Positions 53,899 through 63,889 of a DNA stretch of 64,000 bases are shown in pieces (the first letter of the stretch is position 1; every line of letters starts with the position of its first letter). Source of the stretch: Pedobacter jejuensis (lineage in GTDB: Bacteria > Bacteroidota > Bacteroidia > Sphingobacteriales > Sphingobacteriaceae). The notes beneath the pieces were generated by a model. The model saw only the letters and a program-made list of their open reading frames with translations. It made no database searches and had not been told where the DNA came from. The DNA is taken from assembly GCF_003725795.1 (NCBI RefSeq), contig NZ_RBEE01000023.1, positions 248,001 to 312,000 on the forward strand, read 5' to 3'. The translations under genes and the position numbers were made by a program.

Positions 53899-55950
53899 TT
53901 ATTGGGTTAGGTGCACCAAATATGCAGGATTTTTCTTTAAAATATGTGGCTCAGCTTTATTATTTTCTGCAAAAGTTTTAAAGATTTTGATTTTGTAATC
54001 TTTATTTGTTGCATCAATTAATACGTTTCGATATTTAAGATTTTTTGGGAGATTTTCTAACTTAAATTTAGTATTACCTGTTAACCAAAGACTTGAAAAT
54101 TTTCCTTTTATCTGTAGTGTTTTATAATTTAAAGATTCGTTTACAATTAGGATGTTGTATTTATCAAAAACAATTTGATTATCCTTTTTAACGAATTGAG
54201 TTGAAACGGTATCTTTTGATAAACTGATAAAATCGATTTTGTTAATTTGAGATTGCTCTAATGCAGGTTGAACAAAGTATTGGTAATTTTTGTCATCAAC
54301 AGATAAATCGGTAATTAAAGTGGTCTGTTTTCCATTTATAAAAGCCGCAGCATAATTTTTTCTTAAGGAAAAAAAGATAATTTTCTTTTGGTGGATAGCC
54401 GTCCAATCGTTGTAAAAAACTAATGTCGAATATAATAAATAGACTATCATGGATGTCATGAGCATTCTTACGTTATACCTTGTGAGTGCGTAAATAAACA
54501 AACCCAAAGCTAAACTCAACAAAACCAACTCTGGTAAAATTATCCAAACCGACGAAAAGGTAGCGTAAGGCAAGTCAGCAATCCACTTTAAAACAGAATT
54601 TGTAAGCACAATTATCCATTTAAAAATGGGTGATAGTTTATCTAAAATAGGAATCAAAACCGTGATTCCTAAAATCATAATGGCGATTAACGGAAGAAAA
54701 ATAAATAGATTTCCCATCAAGAAATAAACAGGAAACTGATGGAAATAATAAATACAAAGTGGAAAAGTAACCGTTTGAGCAGAAAGTGAAAGCGCAATCA
54801 ACTCCCAAATTTTATCCAACCATTTATTTTTAACATATAGCCATTTGTAAATTTTTGGTTGAAGATATATCAAGCCGAAAACCGAAACGTAAGATAACTG
54901 AAAACCTACATCCCAAACTAAAAATGGATTGTAAACCAATTGGCAAAAAGCTGCAAAAGCGAGCGTGTTGTATCCGTTTTTGTTTTTAGCAAATGTTTTA
55001 GCAAAGATGAAGATTGTTATCATAATCGCTGCCCGAACTACAGATGGCGATAAACCAGTGATTAATGCGTAAGTCCATATTAAACTGCAAATCAATACAA
55101 ATTTGAATATTCTGAGCAATCGCTTTTTGTTCAGGAATGCCAAGCAAAAGTCGAGAATGAAGAAAATTATCGCTACGTGGCTGCCAGAAACGGATAGCGC
55201 ATGAATGGTTCCTGTTTTTGAATAGGCCGCTAAAGTTTCTTTACTTAAATCGGCCCGATAACCTAAAATTAGCGTTGATGCCACAGCAAAAGCTTCATCA
55301 TCTTTTATTAGCTTTCTATACTTTGCAATTTGATTTTCCCTTAGCTTTAACGCAAACTTGATAATTGGATTGCCTATATTTCGGTCTGTCTTTAACAAAT
55401 GATTTTGATTGATGAAAGTTTGCTCATAAATATTTTGACTGGCTAACCAACGTTTAAAATCAAATTCTGCAGGATTGTATGGTGGCTCTACTTCTAAATA
55501 TTTAGTGGATATAAAAAGTTCATCTCCATATTTTAGCTTTGCAGGATGGATGCTATCTAATTTTAATGCTAATAAAAGCTGCCCGCTAAGCTTGATTTGT
55601 TTTGAGCTTTCATAGCCTGAAATTACTCTTGCTTTAAACCTTAAAATATCGTTTGTTTGCTCAGGCTCATCATTTACCCAAATTTTTAAATAGGTATAAT
55701 TTTTCCTGCCAAAATAATCGGCTTTTAATTTTTCATTATTCAGCAAGCAAAGCAACCCTCCAAAAGCGAAAAAGAACAGGAAGATTAAAACACCCGTGGA
55801 ACCTTTAAACCTATAAGCATTTAGCTTTTTGTAAAAGATATTGATGAAAAATACTGTTAGAAAAAGTATAGCAGAGATTCCAGCTAAAATCCAAACCGTT
55901 TTTTCGCTGGAGAAAAAATAGAATATGCCAATACCAATTATGAACGGCAA
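53899..55950 (-). CDS. comEC: ComEC/Rec2 family DNA-uptake channel
   Basis: Inner-membrane competence protein of 683 residues from TTG 55950. Two N-terminal helices, a DUF4131-like periplasmic OB region (~60-190), then the Competence channel domain at ~220-500 (SKTGTIHALSVSGSHVAIIF, LITGLSPSVVRAAIMI). The C-terminus (~500-683) is short and lacks the HxHxDH site of the β-lactamase-like nuclease domain, as in other Bacteroidota ComEC. The true start may be ATG 55985. Adding one A to TTTAAAGCC would give MFKSRIRFARIL joined to LPFIIGIG, and the ATG is 2 bases after the upstream stop. Confidence 0.9.
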   Translation of the reverse strand: MPFIIGIGIFYFFSSEKTVWILAGISAILFLTVFFINIFYKKLNAYRFKGSTGVLIFLFFFAFGGLLCLLNNEKLKADYFGRKNYTYLKIWVNDEPEQTNDILRFKARVISGYESSKQIKLSGQLLLALKLDSIHPAKLKYGDELFISTKYLEVEPPYNPAEFDFKRWLASQNIYEQTFINQNHLLKTDRNIGNPIIKFALKLRENQIAKYRKLIKDDEAFAVASTLILGYRADLSKETLAAYSKTGTIHALSVSGSHVAIIFFILDFCLAFLNKKRLLRIFKFVLICSLIWTYALITGLSPSVVRAAIMITIFIFAKTFAKNKNGYNTLAFAAFCQLVYNPFLVWDVGFQLSYVSVFGLIYLQPKIYKWLYVKNKWLDKIWELIALSLSAQTVTFPLCIYYFHQFPVYFLMGNLFIFLPLIAIMILGITVLIPILDKLSPIFKWIIVLTNSVLKWIADLPYATFSSVWIILPELVLLSLALGLFIYALTRYNVRMLMTSMIVYLLYSTLVFYNDWTAIHQKKIIFFSLRKNYAAAFINGKQTTLITDLSVDDKNYQYFVQPALEQSQINKIDFISLSKDTVSTQFVKKDNQIVFDKYNILIVNESLNYKTLQIKGKFSSLWLTGNTKFKLENLPKNLKYRNVLIDATNKDYKIKIFKTFAENNKAEPHILKKNPAYLVHLTQ

Positions 55951-55987
55951 AAGAATCCTTGCAAAACGTATTCGGCTTTAAACATTT

Positions 55988-58018
55988 TTAAAATTGATAC
56001 CTCAACTGAATTTTTATTTCTGATTTCTTATTTTCCTGTATTTCATCAAGGTAAGAGCCAACAGTTTCCACATCTTTATACATAAACATGGCATATCTTG
56101 CCCAAACATTTAATTTTTTAGCGAGATTGTATTTCAAGTTTAAGTAGGTCCTAAATCCTGTTCCACTGTACATTCCAAAAGCAAAACTGTACAAAACATC
56201 ATCTTCATAAGCGTAAATTCTACTGTTGTAACTCGGCGTATTGAAGTAGGCGATTCTTAAATTTCCTGTGATTTTTGAAAACATTGGCGAGTAATCCACG
56301 TCCTGATAAATCAAATAACCAAATTCTCGATTCGCGTCTCCTTTTTTGTATTGAGAAACTTCTACACGGTTTTGAAAACTCCATTTCTTGTTCAGTTGCC
56401 AGCTTACTTCAGCACGATAAGCCTCTTTTTTAACATCATCTAAAAAATTAATCGGAACCTCTAAATCTGTATTCTGCTGCTTATTTTCAGTTTTAAATCT
56501 GGCTAAAATTTTAAAGGTTTTACTCGGCGTATATACGGCCTGACTTAAAATTTCGTAACCTTTTGATGGCGCATCTACCCGATATTTCAACCATGGAAAC
56601 TTAAAATAATCGCCATAAAATGAAAATGCCCATCGTTTATTTGGTGTAATGTTCAAGCCTGCATACAAGCCGTTTTCGTTTACTGCTTCGCTTCCCTCCG
56701 CCAAACCTTGGTTAAAGAAATTATGGTAATTTTTACCATAACTTCGGTGAGTTATTGCAGCCGAAACCGTTGGTGATAAACTGATTAACGCACCATTTAC
56801 ATACGCTAAACCACTATTTAAGCTTTTACCAATTTCCCCGAAGAAATAAATATTTTGATAGGTATAATTGTAATATGCACCTACATTGGTTAACGAATTG
56901 CCCGTAAAACTGAACCTATCATAAATAGCTGTTTGTGTTATAAAATTATTGCTGTATTTGGTGTGGTAGGCAATGGCACCAATTCCTAACCCGTTTTTAG
57001 TGTATTGCAATGCCACACCAAAAATCTTCTGACCTAAAGAATTCTTATTTCTAAGTTCTGAAGGTGTTCTATGGTATCCGCTTTGGTTGATGGTAGCTTG
57101 AACCAGATTTCCATCAAAATCTACATCCTGGCTAGCATCCAAATTTCTAAATGATACAAAAGGCGTGAGGTCGATATTTTTGTAAAGATTAACAGTTGCT
57201 GATGCACCACGTAAAAATGAATATTCATTGGCAGAAGTATAAGGACGTAAGCCTAAATCTTTTTTGGCTACGCTGGTTACATCTGGTCCTTTACCAAACG
57301 CAAAACCCGACCACATGGTAATACCCTGGCCAAATTGTAAAGTATAATCGCCAACCACCAATTTTTTAATACGACCAAGCTTGGCTAAAGCAATGTTTCC
57401 AGAATAAAAATCGAACGGTTTACCAATAAATTTTTCTCCGGCATCTTTATCTAAAGTTATTGCTGCTGATAAAATACTGCCATAATGATAACGATAGCGG
57501 GTTTGAAACCTTTCAGGCGAACCTAAATATCGGTTTCCCGGTAAATCGGTAAAACCTTTTTGCTTTTGTAAAGTTTGCGCAAAACGCATGACCAAATCAT
57601 TTTCACCTAAACTGAAAATATTCTTAAAAGTAAGTTTTTCGTATTCGGTAGTAGCGTTTAAAGTAACAAAGGGCAATAAAGTTTGAACGGTTCTAACATC
57701 AAAACCATCAATGGTTTGCAGTTCCAAAACATCAACAAAATTGCCGTTATTTTTAATGTAGTTGAAAAAACTACTGATTTGCAATGGTGATAAGAAAACC
57801 AAAGTTTTCAATTCCTCTGGCGATGTTTTATTCAGATTTATCGGATGTTTACGATATCGGGTTAGCACATCTATCAGCTCTGTCATGTCGTAATCATCAG
57901 GGATATTTTCGGCCACACTTTCCAAAATATCACGAACATCAACTTCTTGCTCGGCAATTTGGGCATTTGCAATGAAAGCCATCAATACAAATACAGTTGT
58001 TAAAATTCTAAAACGCAT
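55988..58018 (-). CDS. ComEA-like helix-hairpin-helix domain fused to an outer-membrane β-barrel
   Basis: 676 residues from ATG 58018. Signal peptide ~1-20 (FIANAQ). The N-terminal part ~35-120 reads as tandem HhH motifs of the ComEA type: PINLNKTSPEELKTLVFLSP, a NNGNFVDVLELQTIDGF segment and VRTVQTLLPFVTL. The remaining ~540 residues are β-barrel-like, ending in the aromatic residue of an outer-membrane signal (IQLRYQF). The neighbouring genes are ComEC and a PorV-like barrel. A role as an outer-membrane DNA-binding channel for uptake is inferred. Start at MRFRIL is chosen; the longer ORF overlaps the upstream gene more. Confidence 0.85.
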   Translation of the reverse strand: MRFRILTTVFVLMAFIANAQIAEQEVDVRDILESVAENIPDDYDMTELIDVLTRYRKHPINLNKTSPEELKTLVFLSPLQISSFFNYIKNNGNFVDVLELQTIDGFDVRTVQTLLPFVTLNATTEYEKLTFKNIFSLGENDLVMRFAQTLQKQKGFTDLPGNRYLGSPERFQTRYRYHYGSILSAAITLDKDAGEKFIGKPFDFYSGNIALAKLGRIKKLVVGDYTLQFGQGITMWSGFAFGKGPDVTSVAKKDLGLRPYTSANEYSFLRGASATVNLYKNIDLTPFVSFRNLDASQDVDFDGNLVQATINQSGYHRTPSELRNKNSLGQKIFGVALQYTKNGLGIGAIAYHTKYSNNFITQTAIYDRFSFTGNSLTNVGAYYNYTYQNIYFFGEIGKSLNSGLAYVNGALISLSPTVSAAITHRSYGKNYHNFFNQGLAEGSEAVNENGLYAGLNITPNKRWAFSFYGDYFKFPWLKYRVDAPSKGYEILSQAVYTPSKTFKILARFKTENKQQNTDLEVPINFLDDVKKEAYRAEVSWQLNKKWSFQNRVEVSQYKKGDANREFGYLIYQDVDYSPMFSKITGNLRIAYFNTPSYNSRIYAYEDDVLYSFAFGMYSGTGFRTYLNLKYNLAKKLNVWARYAMFMYKDVETVGSYLDEIQENKKSEIKIQLRYQF

Positions 58019-58808
58019 AACCAATCGCGATTTGAGGTGCATAACCTAGATTGGCATCGTACGTAGTTGCCATATCTAACAAGAATTTTCTATAATTTAA
58101 ACCGAAGCCAGCGTATTGTTTAAAGGGTTTTGCACTTAATCCGCCGCGTAAACTGAGTAAATCGATAATTCTGTAATCGATACCTAGGCTAACATCGATA
58201 GATTGGTTAAGTATTTTGCTGACTGATGTGGCAATTAAGATTTTATCCGATGCAAAATAACTTGCGCCAACGTTGAAAGTTGTAGGTATTTCGATGGAGA
58301 TTTGAGTAGCGCTGAACTTTTGCTTTGATGGATTGCTAACAAATGCACCAAAAGTAAAGTAATTATCAAATTGATACAAGGCGCCTATAACTACAGAAAA
58401 GCCTGTCGAGGTGCCGTAGTTATTGATTTTAAGCTGATGATAATTTCCATTTAGCGAAAGCGATAATTTCTCGCCAAACTTCTTGGCATAAGCAAAACCA
58501 ACCTTACTTTCATTATATTCTGAAAAACCATAGCGCTGAAAACTGGCACCAACAAAGTTGTTTTGAAACGGTAAAACTGCAACCAAGGCTTGGGTACTTA
58601 TTTCGTTGCTAAAGAGATGTTTGATGTAGTTTATTGAAGCAGTAGGTTTTTCAATCGAGGTGATTCCAGATGGATTTGCCTGCAAAGCCCAAACATCGGT
58701 AACAGCTGCGCCATTGTTGCCCATAGCCGTAAGCCGCGGACCCAAATTGTTTTGAGCGAATAAATAAAAAGGCGTGAGGGAGATTAACAATACTTTCCAT
58801 ATTTTCAT
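58008..58808 (-). CDS. PorV/PorQ-like outer-membrane β-barrel protein
   Basis: 266 residues, signal peptide 1-18 (cut near LFAQN). It begins LGPRLTAMGNNGAAVTDVWA, a motif shared with PorV/PorQ and FadL-like proteins, followed by alternating β-strands and a C-terminal aromatic (IAIGYAF). Its stop lies 11 bases inside the HhH-barrel gene start, so it heads a compact operon with that gene, comEC and the hydratase. PorV/PorQ-type proteins often serve as partners of larger outer-membrane machines; that role here is inferred. Confidence 0.82.
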   Translation of the reverse strand: MKIWKVLLISLTPFYLFAQNNLGPRLTAMGNNGAAVTDVWALQANPSGITSIEKPTASINYIKHLFSNEISTQALVAVLPFQNNFVGASFQRYGFSEYNESKVGFAYAKKFGEKLSLSLNGNYHQLKINNYGTSTGFSVVIGALYQFDNYFTFGAFVSNPSKQKFSATQISIEIPTTFNVGASYFASDKILIATSVSKILNQSIDVSLGIDYRIIDLLSLRGGLSAKPFKQYAGFGLNYRKFLLDMATTYDANLGYAPQIAIGYAF

Positions 58809-58946
58809 AAAAGGGCGTTAAACCAGTTAAAAAAAATAGGGGTGATTGTTGATTGGTTATTCTAAAATAGAGAAATTTAAATCTAAAACAAAAAGATTGT
58901 TGTTGAGATAATAATTGATTAAATTTGATTTACATAAATTGATGAT

Positions 58947-59174
58947 ATGGAAGTACAGGTTGACATCGGTTTTGCGCAACTAGTTAAGTTGATAAAAGGT
59001 ATGCCTCAAAAACAGTGGCTAAAGCTTAAAAAGGAAGTTGAAGAAAAATCTTTAGCAGAACAAGATCGTGAAGATTATAAGGATTTATTATTGAATGGGC
59101 CAGTTTTTTCAACTGAACAGCTAGAATCTTTAGAAAATACTAGAAATGCAATTAATGAATGGCGAATAAAATAA
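58947..59174 (+). CDS. Putative antitoxin of a PIN toxin (75 aa)
   Basis: 75 residues, mostly helical and charged, no cysteines. The first half (VDIGFAQLVKLIKGMPQKQW) is followed by KLKKEVEEKSLAEQDREDYK and a C-terminal LLNGPVFSTEQLESLENTRN, a layout common in small antitoxins of VapC pairs in Bacteroidota. Its 3' end overlaps the toxin start by 16 bases. No DNA-binding motif could be named with confidence. Confidence 0.75.
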   Translation: MEVQVDIGFAQLVKLIKGMPQKQWLKLKKEVEEKSLAEQDREDYKDLLLNGPVFSTEQLESLENTRNAINEWRIK

Positions 59175-59551
59175 TACTAATTGATACTTCTATACTTATC
59201 GATTATTTTAGGAAATCTGATAAAATCAATTCTAAATTGATTGCTTTATTTGATAAGGGATACGATTTTGTAATCTCTGCCATTACATATTACGAAATTT
59301 ATTCTGGCGCAAATGAAAATCAACTTAACTTTTGGAATAAATTATTGTTAAAAATTGATGTTTTGCCATTTGATGAACACGCAGCCAAGGCATCAGTAGA
59401 AATTAACAATGAGTTAAAAAAGAGTAGGAATCAATTAGCGGTAGCAGATTTATTCATCGCTGGAACGGCACTTTCAAACAATTTATCATTGGCTACATTA
59501 AACACCAAACATTTCGAACGCATTAAAAGCTTAGATATTTTAAATCTATAA
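59159..59551 (+). CDS. PIN-domain toxin (VapC-like RNase)
   Basis: 130 residues. Acidic PIN residues appear in IILIDTSILIDYF (first Asp), ITYYEIYSGA (Glu), RNQLAVADLFIAGTAL (Asp) and LATLNTKHF. These resemble VapC proteins such as tRNA-cleaving FitB/VapC types. It overlaps the upstream antitoxin by 16 bases. The 3' end overlaps the convergent MerR gene by 6 bases. Target unknown. Confidence 0.88.
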   Translation: MANKIILIDTSILIDYFRKSDKINSKLIALFDKGYDFVISAITYYEIYSGANENQLNFWNKLLLKIDVLPFDEHAAKASVEINNELKKSRNQLAVADLFIAGTALSNNLSLATLNTKHFERIKSLDILNL

Positions 59552-59881
59552 TTCCTGCGATAAATTCACTAAAAATCCTTTAAGTTTTTCAAGTGAATCA
59601 ATAATTTTCTGGTTTTCTTTTACACCCGATTTGTTATTTTTCAAATGCTCTTTTGCACCTTTTAAAGTAAAGCCTTTCTCATCAACCAAATTGAAAATAA
59701 TCTTTAAATTCTCAATGTCTTCAGGAGTAAATAATCTGTTGCCTTTCTTGTTTTTCTTGGGTTGAAGAATGTCGAATTCCTTTTCGTAAAAACGGATTTG
59801 TGATGCGTTTGCATTAAACATTTCAGTCACTTCGCCCATGGTATAATACATTTTATTAATGTCTCTTTCTTTATACGGCAT
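59546..59881 (-). CDS. MerR-family transcriptional regulator
   Basis: 111 residues with the MerR winged HTH at ~12-80: YYTMGEVTEMFNANASQIRF followed by YEKEFDILQPKKNKKGNRLF and TPEDIENLKIIFNLVDEKGF. A short C-terminal coiled coil (VKENQKIIDSLEKLKGF) would make the dimer; there is no effector-binding domain, so the signal is unknown. It is divergent from alaS (114-bp gap). The Met at residue 11 is an alternative start. Confidence 0.92.
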   Translation of the reverse strand: MPYKERDINKMYYTMGEVTEMFNANASQIRFYEKEFDILQPKKNKKGNRLFTPEDIENLKIIFNLVDEKGFTLKGAKEHLKNNKSGVKENQKIIDSLEKLKGFLVNLSQEL

Positions 59882-59968
59882 TATTTGTGCTTGATTATGA
59901 GTGCTTTATATCGTTTAATTAATTATTCAAATGTAGCTCGATTTTTCCTGATTAACGCAATAAAATTT

Positions 59969-59976
59969 TAATTTTG
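59969..59976 (+). promoter_or_regulatory. Putative alaS -7 box
   Basis: TAATTTTG matches TAnnTTTG and lies 19 bases before the alaS ATG. No clear -33 box. Confidence 0.4.
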
Positions 59977-59995
59977 TTCCTCCAATAATATACTA

Positions 59996-62611
59996 ATGAC
60001 AGCACAAGAGATAAGACAAGCATTCCTTGATTTTTTTAAGGAAAAACAACATCATATCGTTTCATCTGCACCAATTGTAGTGAAAAACGACCCAACGTTA
60101 ATGTTTACTAACGCTGGAATGAACCAGTTTAAGGATTTGTTTTTAGGAGAAGCACCTATCAAATACCCTCGTGTTGCTGATACCCAACGTTGTTTACGCG
60201 TATCTGGAAAACATAATGATTTGGAAGAGGTAGGAATTGACACCTATCACCATACCATGTTTGAGATGTTAGGTAACTGGAGTTTTGGCGATTATTTCAA
60301 AAAAGATGCTATCGATTGGAGTTGGGAATTGCTAACCGAAGTTTACAAAATTCCGAAAGAAAAATTATATGTTACGTATTTCGAAGGTGATGAAAAAGAA
60401 GGTTTAGAAAAAGATCAGGAAGCATACGACCTTTGGAAGCAATACGTTGATGAAAGCCATATTTTGCCTGGGAACAAGAAAGATAATTTCTGGGAAATGG
60501 GCGATACGGGTCCTTGCGGTCCTTGTTCTGAAATCCATGTAGATTGCCGTACCGATGAAGAAAAAGCTTTAGTTGATGGTGCTACTTTGGTAAATGCCGA
60601 TCATCCACAGGTTATTGAAATCTGGAATAATGTGTTTATGCAATTTAACCGTTTAAAAGATGGTTCGTTGCAAAGTTTGCCTGCAAAACACGTAGATACT
60701 GGAATGGGTTTCGAGCGTTTGGTGCGTGTTTTACAAGAAAAAACGTCTAATTACGACACTGATGTTTTCCAACCAATGATTCAGTTTATTGCTGAAAAAT
60801 CTGGAATTGAATACGGTACTGATGAAAAAACGGACATCGCCATGCGTGTCATGGCCGACCATATACGTGCCATTTCGTTTGTAATTGCAGATGGACAATT
60901 GCCATCAAATAATAAAGCTGGCTATGTAATCCGCCGGATTTTACGTCGTGCTGTGCGTTATGCTTATACTTTCTTAAACTTCAAAGAGCCATTTTTAAAT
61001 CAATTGGTTCCTTTATTGGCTGAACAATTTAAAGGTGTATTTGATGAATTGATTTCGCAACAGGATTTTGTTCAGAAAGTAGTTTTAGAAGAAGAGGTTT
61101 CATTTTTGAGGACTTTATCCACCGGTATTCAACGTTTTGAGAAATATCAGGCATCAGATAATGTAGTGGAAGGAAATTTTGCCTTCGAATTATCAGATAC
61201 CTTTGGTTTTCCAATTGATTTGACTGAGCTAATGGCTAGAGAGAAAGGGTGGAGTGTGGATTTGGCTGGATATGAACAAGCGCTTAAAAAACAAAAAGAT
61301 GATAGTCGTGCTGCCACTGCAATTGATACTGGTGATTGGATTATCGTAAACGCAGATGACCAAAGTGAATTTGTAGGTTACGATGATTTGGAAATTGAAA
61401 CAGAGATTGTAAAATACCGTCAGGTTAAAGCTAAAGGTAAAGAGCAATATCAAATTGTTTTGCGCCAAACGCCTTTTTATGCTGAAAGTGGTGGTCAGGT
61501 AGGAGACACCGGTCGTTTGGAAGACCATAGTCGCCAGTTTTGGGTTGACATAACCGATACAAAAAAAGAGAACGGCTTAACAGTTCACTTGGCCGATATT
61601 CTTCCTGACAATTTGGAAGGTAAATTTTGGGCAGTTGTTGATGAAGATAAACGTGTTTTAACAGAAGACAATCATTCCGCTACGCACTTATTGCATGCCG
61701 CTTTGAAACATGTTTTAGGCAAGCATGTAAACCAAAAAGGTTCGCTAGTGAATGCTGATTATTTGCGTTTCGATTTTTCTCATTTCGCTAAGGTAACGGA
61801 TGAAGAGTTGGCTCAAATTGAAGTAATTGTGAATCAAAAAATAAGACAGAACATCAAATTAAAAGAACAAAGAAATGTTCCATATCAAGATGCGATTGAA
61901 AGTGGAGTAACTGCTTTATTCGGAGAAAAGTATGGTGATTTTGTTCGTATGATAACATTTGATGACCATTTTTCAAAAGAACTGTGTGGCGGTACACATG
62001 TAAAAGCAACAGGTCAGATTGGTTCTTTCAAAATTATTTCAGAGAGTGCGGTTGCTGCTGGCGTTCGTAGAATTGAGGCAATTACCGCTGATAAAGCTGA
62101 ACAATATTTCTTAGACCAACGTAAGGAACTTGGACATTTGAAAGCTTTGCTAAACGGTTCTAAAGATTTATCAGCATCGGTTCAGGCTTTGATAGATGAA
62201 AATGCAAAGCTGAAGAAAGAGATTGAAAAATCTACCTTAGAGCGTGTTAATGTTTTAAAGCATGAAATTGTACATCACGTTAGAGGTATAAATGGCGTAA
62301 ACTTAATTGCAAAACACATTGATTTACAAAGTGCTGATGCAGTTAAAAATCTTGCTTTCTCATTAAAAGATATGATTGATAATTTGTTTCTGGTTTTCAC
62401 TACAGAAATTGACGGCAAACCTGGAATTACAGTAATGCTGTCTGATGATTTGGTTAAGAAAGGTATGAACGCATCGAACATTGTTCGTGAATTAGGTAAA
62501 GAAATTCAAGGTGGTGGTGGTGGTCAGCCGTTTTATGCAACTGCTGGGGGTAAAAATCCTGCTGGTTTGCAAACTGTCTTGGAAAAAGCAGAGGGATTTA
62601 TAACAAAGTAA
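59996..62611 (+). CDS. alaS: Alanine--tRNA ligase
   Basis: Charges tRNA-Ala and edits mischarged Ser/Gly. 871 residues: class II catalytic core (~1-230, [15 protein letters not shown] and [13 protein letters not shown]), tRNA-recognition domain, editing domain with the zinc/active-site motifs [11 protein letters not shown] (~560) and [12 protein letters not shown] (~660), then the C-Ala domain (~740-871, [17 protein letters not shown]). All key motifs are present, and length is typical. A bidirectional terminator follows. Confidence 0.98.
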   Translation: MTAQEIRQAFLDFFKEKQHHIVSSAPIVVKNDPTLMFTNAGMNQFKDLFLGEAPIKYPRVADTQRCLRVSGKHNDLEEVGIDTYHHTMFEMLGNWSFGDYFKKDAIDWSWELLTEVYKIPKEKLYVTYFEGDEKEGLEKDQEAYDLWKQYVDESHILPGNKKDNFWEMGDTGPCGPCSEIHVDCRTDEEKALVDGATLVNADHPQVIEIWNNVFMQFNRLKDGSLQSLPAKHVDTGMGFERLVRVLQEKTSNYDTDVFQPMIQFIAEKSGIEYGTDEKTDIAMRVMADHIRAISFVIADGQLPSNNKAGYVIRRILRRAVRYAYTFLNFKEPFLNQLVPLLAEQFKGVFDELISQQDFVQKVVLEEEVSFLRTLSTGIQRFEKYQASDNVVEGNFAFELSDTFGFPIDLTELMAREKGWSVDLAGYEQALKKQKDDSRAATAIDTGDWIIVNADDQSEFVGYDDLEIETEIVKYRQVKAKGKEQYQIVLRQTPFYAESGGQVGDTGRLEDHSRQFWVDITDTKKENGLTVHLADILPDNLEGKFWAVVDEDKRVLTEDNHSATHLLHAALKHVLGKHVNQKGSLVNADYLRFDFSHFAKVTDEELAQIEVIVNQKIRQNIKLKEQRNVPYQDAIESGVTALFGEKYGDFVRMITFDDHFSKELCGGTHVKATGQIGSFKIISESAVAAGVRRIEAITADKAEQYFLDQRKELGHLKALLNGSKDLSASVQALIDENAKLKKEIEKSTLERVNVLKHEIVHHVRGINGVNLIAKHIDLQSADAVKNLAFSLKDMIDNLFLVFTTEIDGKPGITVMLSDDLVKKGMNASNIVRELGKEIQGGGGGQPFYATAGGKNPAGLQTVLEKAEGFITK

Positions 62612-62654
62612 ATCACTATCAGATATGCTGTTATTTCAAATAAATTAAGCAATA

Positions 62655-62681
62655 AAAAAGAGGCCCTAAAGCCTCTTTTTT
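62655..62681. terminator. Bidirectional terminator after alaS
   Basis: AAAAAGAGGC and GCCTCTTTTT form a 10-bp stem with A-run and T-run on the two sides. It lies between the convergent alaS and the small secreted gene. Confidence 0.88.
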
Positions 62682-62686
62682 TTGTT

Positions 62687-63190
62687 TTAATGTCTGCCAT
62701 GCTTTTCTCTATGTCCTTTTGAGAATAAGCTAGAATTTACTCTTCTATCGTGGTTTCTGTAATCAACACGTTGTGGCTTATAATGATTTCTTGGAGAATT
62801 GTATCTAACCGGCCCACGACCGCCATATGATGAACGAATAACATTTACACGATTCGAATATCTTGTACGGTGTGTATTGTAACTGCGGTACGGGCTATTT
62901 CCATACACTACTACCTTTCTTCCGTGGTTTAAATTATAGCCACGGTATCTAGCTGGCAAATACCTCGACCTGGTCCAACGGTTACCATTTAAATAAACAA
63001 ACTGCCTTGTCGGCACAGAATAGTAAGATTGAACTTCTGGAAGATAATAATAATTAACATTTTGATACCCTGCCGGAACCCATCTTGGTTGCGTACCAAT
63101 GTTAACATTTAAACTTACTTGAGCATTAGATTGATTAGATGTTAAAGCCACGATACCTACAATCGCGGAGATGATTAATAACTTTTTCAT
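62687..63190 (-). CDS. Small secreted protein, tandem paralogue 1
   Basis: 167 residues, signal peptide 1-23 (cut near QSNAQV). The mature N-terminal half is shared with the next gene: SLNVNIGTQPRWVPAGY, NYYYLPEVQSYYSVPTRQFV, YLNGNRW and LPARYRGYNL. The C-terminal half is rich in Arg, Ser, Tyr and His (RGPVRYNSPRNHYKPQRVDY) and ends KGHREKHGRH. No family recognised. Aromatic-rich repeats and a very basic tail suggest envelope or matrix association. It is one of three tandem copies. Confidence 0.8.
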   Translation of the reverse strand: MKKLLIISAIVGIVALTSNQSNAQVSLNVNIGTQPRWVPAGYQNVNYYYLPEVQSYYSVPTRQFVYLNGNRWTRSRYLPARYRGYNLNHGRKVVVYGNSPYRSYNTHRTRYSNRVNVIRSSYGGRGPVRYNSPRNHYKPQRVDYRNHDRRVNSSLFSKGHREKHGRH

Positions 63191-63264
63191 AATCGTTTTT
63201 ATTTTGTGTGTACAATTATAAATTCAAACGCTGTGCCAAAATTTGTATTGTAAAAGAGATATAA

Positions 63265-63297
63265 AAAAAGGGAGTTCCTTTCGAAACTTCCTATAGA
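63265..63297 (-). terminator. Terminator after paralogue 2
   Basis: On the reverse strand an ~11-bp stem with one mismatch (AGGAAGTTTC, loop GAAA, GGAACTCCCT) is followed by a T-run. It is a diverged copy of the 63890-63915 terminator, so the duplication included the terminator. Confidence 0.75.
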
Positions 63298-63311
63298 TAC
63301 TATACTAGGGA

Positions 63312-63824
63312 TTAGTGTTTCCCTTTACCATTTCCGTGGCCTTTTCCGTTATTTCCGTTTCCATTGTTTCCTTTACCATAGATTTTTTTAGCTTGGCCAG
63401 GAGGCATTCCATGTGGATGACCTTTCACGACATAGTATTTACTATCACGGCTATCTCTAATAACCAACTGACCTTTATTGCCTTTAAATTTTCCGTATTT
63501 TACTTTGTCATTTTTAAAGTTTAAATAAGGCTTTGGAGAATTAATTACAACTTTATACCCATTGTATAAATCATAATTTCCATATCTAGCTGGTAAACTA
63601 TTTGCAAAAACCCAATCGTTTCCATTCAAGTAAACAAATTGCCTTTTGGGAACATAATAATAGCTTTCTACATCAGGAAGATAGTAGTAATCTACATGAT
63701 CATAACCTGTAGGACCCCATAATGGTTGTGAACCAATATTAACATTCACATTTAATTGAGCCTTAGCTGGCATGCTGAATAATGAAACCATCATTACTGC
63801 AGCCATTAAAAATAATTTTTTCAT
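63312..63824 (-). CDS. Small secreted protein, tandem paralogue 2
   Basis: 170 residues, signal peptide 1-22 (cut near PAKAQ). Same mature start as paralogue 1: LNVNVNIGSQPLWGPTGYDH, YYYLPDVESYYYVPKRQFV, YLNGNDW and LPARYGNYDL. It diverges after ~95. The C-terminus is a Gly/Asn/Lys low-complexity tail (KGNNGNGNNGKGHGNGKGKH) preceded by HGMPPGQAKKIYGK. Function unknown. Confidence 0.8.
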   Translation of the reverse strand: MKKLFLMAAVMMVSLFSMPAKAQLNVNVNIGSQPLWGPTGYDHVDYYYLPDVESYYYVPKRQFVYLNGNDWVFANSLPARYGNYDLYNGYKVVINSPKPYLNFKNDKVKYGKFKGNKGQLVIRDSRDSKYYVVKGHPHGMPPGQAKKIYGKGNNGNGNNGKGHGNGKGKH

Positions 63825-63889
63825 AATCGATTTAATTCGGGTGTTGATTTATCTAAATCCAAATCTCATGCCAGAAAATTAAAATAAAA

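Noticed and set aside
53899..54450. Metallo-β-lactamase nuclease domain at the ComEC C-terminus
   Set aside because: No HxHxDH motif is present in the last ~180 residues.
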